This document shows positions 5,436-7,702 of a stretch of 7,702 nt of DNA, piece by piece. The first letter of the stretch is position 1; each line of letters begins with the position of its first letter. The position numbers and the translations under genes were made by a program. The stretch comes from an uncultured Bacilli bacterium (GTDB taxonomy: Bacteria; Bacillota_I; Bacilli_A; RF39; UBA660), in contig CATOJL010000064.1 of the NCBI GenBank assembly GCA_951800155.1, forward strand, positions 1-7,702, read 5' to 3'. The notes beneath the pieces were generated by a model. That model was not told the DNA's origin, searched no databases, and worked only from the letters and a program-made list of their open reading frames with translations.

Positions 5436-5672
5436 ATGGTGGATAATATCAACTATCAAGAATTTTGTAAAAATATGGTGTATGTCCCCATAAGTGAAAA
5501 ATATACACTAACTATTGAAGAAGCGTCAAAGTATTTCCGTATCGGCGAAAATAAACTTCGTAAATTAGCAGAAGAAAATTTAAACGCAAGTTGGGTTTTA
5601 ATGAACGGCAACCGAATTCAAATAAAAAGAAAACAATTTGAAAAAATTATTGATACTTTAAATGTAATTTAA
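5436..5672 (+). CDS. xis: Excisionase, Tn916 Xis type
   Basis: A 78-residue protein whose last ~60 residues (YTLTIEEASKYFRIGENK, then NGNRIQIKRKQFEKIIDTL) match my recollection of Tn916 Xis almost residue for residue. It is a winged-helix MerR/excisionase-like fold that binds the element ends, bends DNA and turns Int toward excision. ATG 5436 begins directly after the TAA of the ATPase gene, so coupling or re-initiation is likely; no strong Shine-Dalgarno is visible. This start gives an N-terminal extension of about 11 residues over Tn916 Xis (67 aa). The internal ATG at 5475 (Met14) would give 65 residues, closer to the family length, but it also lacks a clear ribosome binding site. Being fused to the rep-tcpA transcript suggests that excision and replication are switched on together. 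Confidence 0.92.
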   Translation: MVDNINYQEFCKNMVYVPISEKYTLTIEEASKYFRIGENKLRKLAEENLNASWVLMNGNRIQIKRKQFEKIIDTLNVI

Positions 5673-5680
5673 TGAAAATC

Positions 5681-5728
5681 GAGCCTTATATGTGATATAA
5701 TGTTATTGCATATCAAGGCTCTTTCTAT
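5681..5728 (+). terminator. Hairpin between xis and int, terminator-like
   Basis: GAGCCTT (5681-5687) pairs with AAGGCTC (5715-5721), continued by ATATG (5688-5692) with CATAT (5709-5713) across a one-base bulge at 5714. The tail TTTCTATT follows. It may limit readthrough from the rep-tcpA-xis transcript into int. The tail is weak for a terminator, so partial termination or another regulatory role is likely. Confidence 0.55.
5693..5701 (+). promoter_or_regulatory. int: Extended -10 promoter for int, inside the hairpin loop
   Basis: TGATATAAT at 5693-5701 is a perfect extended -10 element, 49 bp before the int ATG. The match to a -35 at the right distance is poor (TGAAAA near 5673). It sits in the loop of the xis-int hairpin, so int could be transcribed independently of the upstream genes. 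Confidence 0.45.
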
Positions 5729-5749
5729 TATCGAAAGGAGCAAAAAAAT

Positions 5750-7039
5750 ATGATAGAAAAAAGACGCGATAAAAAAAATCGTATTTTACATAACGGAGAG
5801 AGCCAACGAAAAGATGGAAGATATGTTTACAAATATACCGATAGTTTCGGTAAACCACAATTTATATATGCTTGGAAGTTAGTACCAACCGATAAAACAC
5901 CAAATGGGAAACGCGACGATAAATCTTTAAGAGAAAAGGAACAAGAGATTTTAAAAGACATTAGTGATGGAATCGACACCATAGGTAAAAAAATAAGTGT
6001 ATGTCAATTATACGCTAAAAAGAATAATCAACGACCAAATGTTAAAGATAAAACAAAAAAAGGACGAAATAGACTTATGAGATACCTAGAAGAAGATAAA
6101 ATTGGTGCTTGTTCTATTGAAAACATTAAGATGTCGGACGCCAAAGAATGGGTTATACGAATGAAAGAAAAAGGAATAGCCTACCAAACTATAAAAAATG
6201 ATAAGCGTTCTTTATATTCGGCGTTTCAAATGGCTATACAAGACGACTATATAAGGAAAAACCCTTTTGAGTTTAAAATTGACGATGTAATAGAAAATGA
6301 CACCGAGAAGAATATACCCCTTACATTAGAACAAGAAGAAAGCCTATATTCTTTTATAGAAAGTGATAAAACTTGTTCTAAATATTATGACGAAATTATT
6401 TTAATAAGAGAAACGGGACTTCGTATATCGGAATTTTGCGGACTAATAGAAACCGACCTAGATTTTGAAAATAGACTAATCAATATAGACCATCAACTTT
6501 TAAAAAATAGTGAACGAGGTTATTATATTGACGATACTAAAACTGATAATGGTGTTAGGAAAGTACCTATGAGCGACAAAGCGTATGAAATTTTTAAGTG
6601 TATAATAGAAAATCGTAAAAGTTCAAAGACTATTGTTATTGATGGTTATAGTGGGTTTTTATTTATAAATAGAAATGGTAACCCAAGAACAAATATAGAG
6701 TACGATGGTATTTTTAATCGAATTGTAAAAAAATATAATAAATGTCATGAGGAAAAACTTCCTAAAAAAATGACACCCCATACATTAAGGCATACTTTTT
6801 GTACTAATTGGGCTAACGATGGAATGAACCCTCGTACACTTCAATACATTATGGGACATAAAAATATTGAAATGACATTGAAGTATTATACACACCCTAC
6901 TTATACATCGGCACAAGCAGAGATGGAAAGAATAATCAAGCAAAAGCAATTTTACTACGAATTTACTACTTTTGAAAGCGAAAATATAAGAAATTATAAA
7001 AATATATGTGAACATCTTCCAAAAATAAAAATGTCTTAA
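5750..7039 (+). CDS. int: Tyrosine integrase, Tn916 Int type
   Basis: A 429-residue integrase; ATG 5750 follows AAAGGAG (5734-5740). The N-terminal arm-binding domain (about 1-75; GESQRKDGRYVYKY) and core-binding domain (about 82-180) precede the catalytic domain. The full catalytic set is present: Arg225 in TGLRISEF, Lys264, His344 and Arg347 in HTLRHTF, His370 in IMGH, Tyr379 in LKYYTH. These positions equal those I recall for Tn916 Int, and the sequence is visibly collinear with it. It should cut and rejoin element ends and target by strand exchange with Xis for excision. Tn916 Int is 405 residues; this one carries about 24 extra C-terminal residues (QFYYEFTTFESENIRNYKN onward), possibly from a shifted stop at the junction with flanking DNA. 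As in Tn916, int is the last gene before the right end. Confidence 0.96.
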   Translation: MIEKRRDKKNRILHNGESQRKDGRYVYKYTDSFGKPQFIYAWKLVPTDKTPNGKRDDKSLREKEQEILKDISDGIDTIGKKISVCQLYAKKNNQRPNVKDKTKKGRNRLMRYLEEDKIGACSIENIKMSDAKEWVIRMKEKGIAYQTIKNDKRSLYSAFQMAIQDDYIRKNPFEFKIDDVIENDTEKNIPLTLEQEESLYSFIESDKTCSKYYDEIILIRETGLRISEFCGLIETDLDFENRLINIDHQLLKNSERGYYIDDTKTDNGVRKVPMSDKAYEIFKCIIENRKSSKTIVIDGYSGFLFINRNGNPRTNIEYDGIFNRIVKKYNKCHEEKLPKKMTPHTLRHTFCTNWANDGMNPRTLQYIMGHKNIEMTLKYYTHPTYTSAQAEMERIIKQKQFYYEFTTFESENIRNYKNICEHLPKIKMS

Positions 7040-7074
7040 ATGCTTATAAATAAAGGTTATAAAGACATTTAAGA
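7034..7074. repeat. Inverted repeat across the int stop codon
   Basis: TCTTAAATG (7034-7042) and CATTTAAGA (7066-7074) are perfect 9-bp arms; the int TAA (7037-7039) lies in the left arm. No T-run follows, so it is a poor terminator. TTATAA occurs three times nearby (7044-7049, 7057-7062, 7077-7082). The position just beyond int fits protein-binding sites at the element's right end, for Int arm binding or Xis, but I cannot match it to a known site. Confidence 0.45.
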
Positions 7075-7086
7075 ACTTATAAAAAG

Positions 7087-7124
7087 ATAGTCAAAAAACT
7101 ATATAACTTTTTAGAAAAAAGTTA
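7087..7124. other. Candidate right-end attachment region (A/T tracts)
   Basis: TAACTTTTT (7104-7112) and AAAAAGTTA (7116-7124) are perfect arms around AGA, and ATAGT (7087-7091) pairs with ACTAT (7098-7102). Tn916-type Int prefers bent sites in which a T-tract and an A-tract flank a short spacer, and TTTTTAGAAAAA has that look. It lies between int and the convergent gene, where the right junction should be. Read on the minus strand, the hairpin also precedes a T-run (7097 down to 7092), so it could be a second terminator of the reverse gene. The exact boundary cannot be set without the left end or an empty site. Confidence 0.35.
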
Positions 7125-7159
7125 CAAAAATACTTATGAAAATTATTCATTTTCATAAG
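7125..7159 (-). terminator. Terminator of the minus-strand ATPase gene
   Basis: CTTATGAAAAT (7133-7143) and ATTTTCATAAG (7149-7159) form a perfect 11-bp stem with a 5-nt loop. On the minus strand it overlaps the gene's last codons and stop and is followed by TATTTTTG (7132-7125). Confidence 0.7.
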
Positions 7160-7702
7160 TAGGTTCTTCATATTTTGCAACATATATTCTTTCAGTTCCT
7201 GTTCTTTTAGCTTCAATATGAAGACCTTCTTTTTCTAAATTATCTAAATTACTTTTTAATAATTTTCCAAATACTGATGGTACTATTTGTAAATTTAATT
7301 TGCTAGTTATATCAGATATTGTGAATGAAAATTCTTTTTGTTTTATAGCATAATTTAGAAAAATTAATAGATTAGGATTTAAGTCATTGCTATCAGTTTC
7401 TGATTTCTCAAAAATTAAATTTTCATTTCTTTTTAAAACTAAATCTATACTTTCAAAATCTCTGCTTTCATAAGTAAATAGAATTTTATTTTTAAGATTT
7501 TGATCTAATTTTAAAGTGAAAATCCCATCAACAGAGCCATCTATTGCAGTGGATCCAAGCGATTTATTATTCTTATTTAAGTGATGAATTAATAAAATAG
7601 TGAAGTTATATTTTTTACATAATTCTCTAAATTTAGGAATAACATATTGTCCCATATCTTGATAATTATTTAAGTCATAGCCATTATTCATATCAATTCC
7701 AC
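7143..7702 (-). CDS. C-terminal part of an AAA_25/RepA-like ATPase (5' truncated)
   Basis: The minus-strand frame is open to the right edge. A Met codon at 7691-7689 is preceded in frame by Gly-Ile-Asp, so it is probably internal and the gene starts outside the window; 186 codons are visible. The first visible part, 'NNYQDMGQYVIPKFRELCKKYNFTILLIHHLNK', then 'GSTAIDGSVDGIFTLK', matches the second half of RecA-fold AAA_25 (RepA/DnaB-like) ATPases of phages and plasmids: a strand ending in IHH, then the S-T/G-A-x-D switch region. The Walker A motif would lie outside. The last ~80 residues, rich in short helices (FTISDITSKLNL, VPSVFGKLLKSNLDNLEKEG), look like a winged-helix DNA-binding tail. Such proteins act as replicative helicases or primase-helicases of mobile elements. 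It converges on int across the candidate right end, so it probably belongs to the flanking DNA, perhaps another element or prophage. Confidence 0.8.
   Translation of the reverse strand, partial: GIDMNNGYDLNNYQDMGQYVIPKFRELCKKYNFTILLIHHLNKNNKSLGSTAIDGSVDGIFTLKLDQNLKNKILFTYESRDFESIDLVLKRNENLIFEKSETDSNDLNPNLLIFLNYAIKQKEFSFTISDITSKLNLQIVPSVFGKLLKSNLDNLEKEGLHIEAKRTGTERIYVAKYEEPTYENE

Noticed and set aside
6785..7015. 76-codon open frame on the minus strand inside int
   Set aside because: It is antisense to the catalytic end of the integrase, Cys/Ile/Phe-rich and without a recognisable motif.

Overview
The window is AT-rich DNA with strong AGGAGG-type ribosome binding sites, a lipobox lipoprotein and the standard genetic code. 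This points to a low-GC Gram-positive bacterium (Bacillota); nothing here allows a narrower placement. Most of it appears to be the replication, transfer and integration half of an integrative mobile element whose left end lies outside the window or cannot be recognised in it.

Layout, left to right. (1) 1-1340: the end of an Asn-rich, probably exported protein, then a lipoprotein with Ig-like domains, closed by a terminator. (2) 1369-1623: a tiny membrane-protein gene interrupted by an in-frame TAG, then a strong terminator. (3) 1642-2575: an extended -10 promoter driving a two-gene unit, a small phage/ICE-type hypothetical protein and a helix-turn-helix protein, closed by a terminator. (4) 2580-3244: a structured control and origin region. 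It holds a twice-repeated imperfect palindrome, a 31-bp inverted repeat, a 59-residue protein gene, a long inverted repeat, three tandem TGCTACA iterons, a perfect 10-bp stem with a 10-nt loop containing the circovirus-type nonanucleotide TAGTATTAC (minus strand), and a GC-rich hairpin directly beside it. (5) 3245-7039: a tightly packed + strand unit of CRESS-type Rep (HUH endonuclease plus superfamily 3 helicase), a membrane-anchored FtsK/TcpA-like ATPase overlapping rep by 35 bp, a Tn916-type excisionase abutting it, and a Tn916-type tyrosine integrase. (6) 7034-7160: AT-rich junction-like DNA full of inverted repeats. (7) 7143-7702: the C-terminal part of a convergent AAA_25/RepA-like ATPase gene that runs off the right edge.

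Inferred working: Int and Xis excise the element as a circle. Rep binds the iterons and nicks the stem-loop, starting rolling-circle replication and possibly strand transfer. The TcpA-like ATPase would bring the nicked DNA to a mating channel supplied by another element. The unusual point is that a eukaryotic-virus-like CRESS Rep and origin occupy the place that MobT and its oriT hold in Tn916-like elements. Rep, TcpA-like, Xis and Int identities rest on clear motifs; the joint function, the boundaries and the nicked strand are inference.
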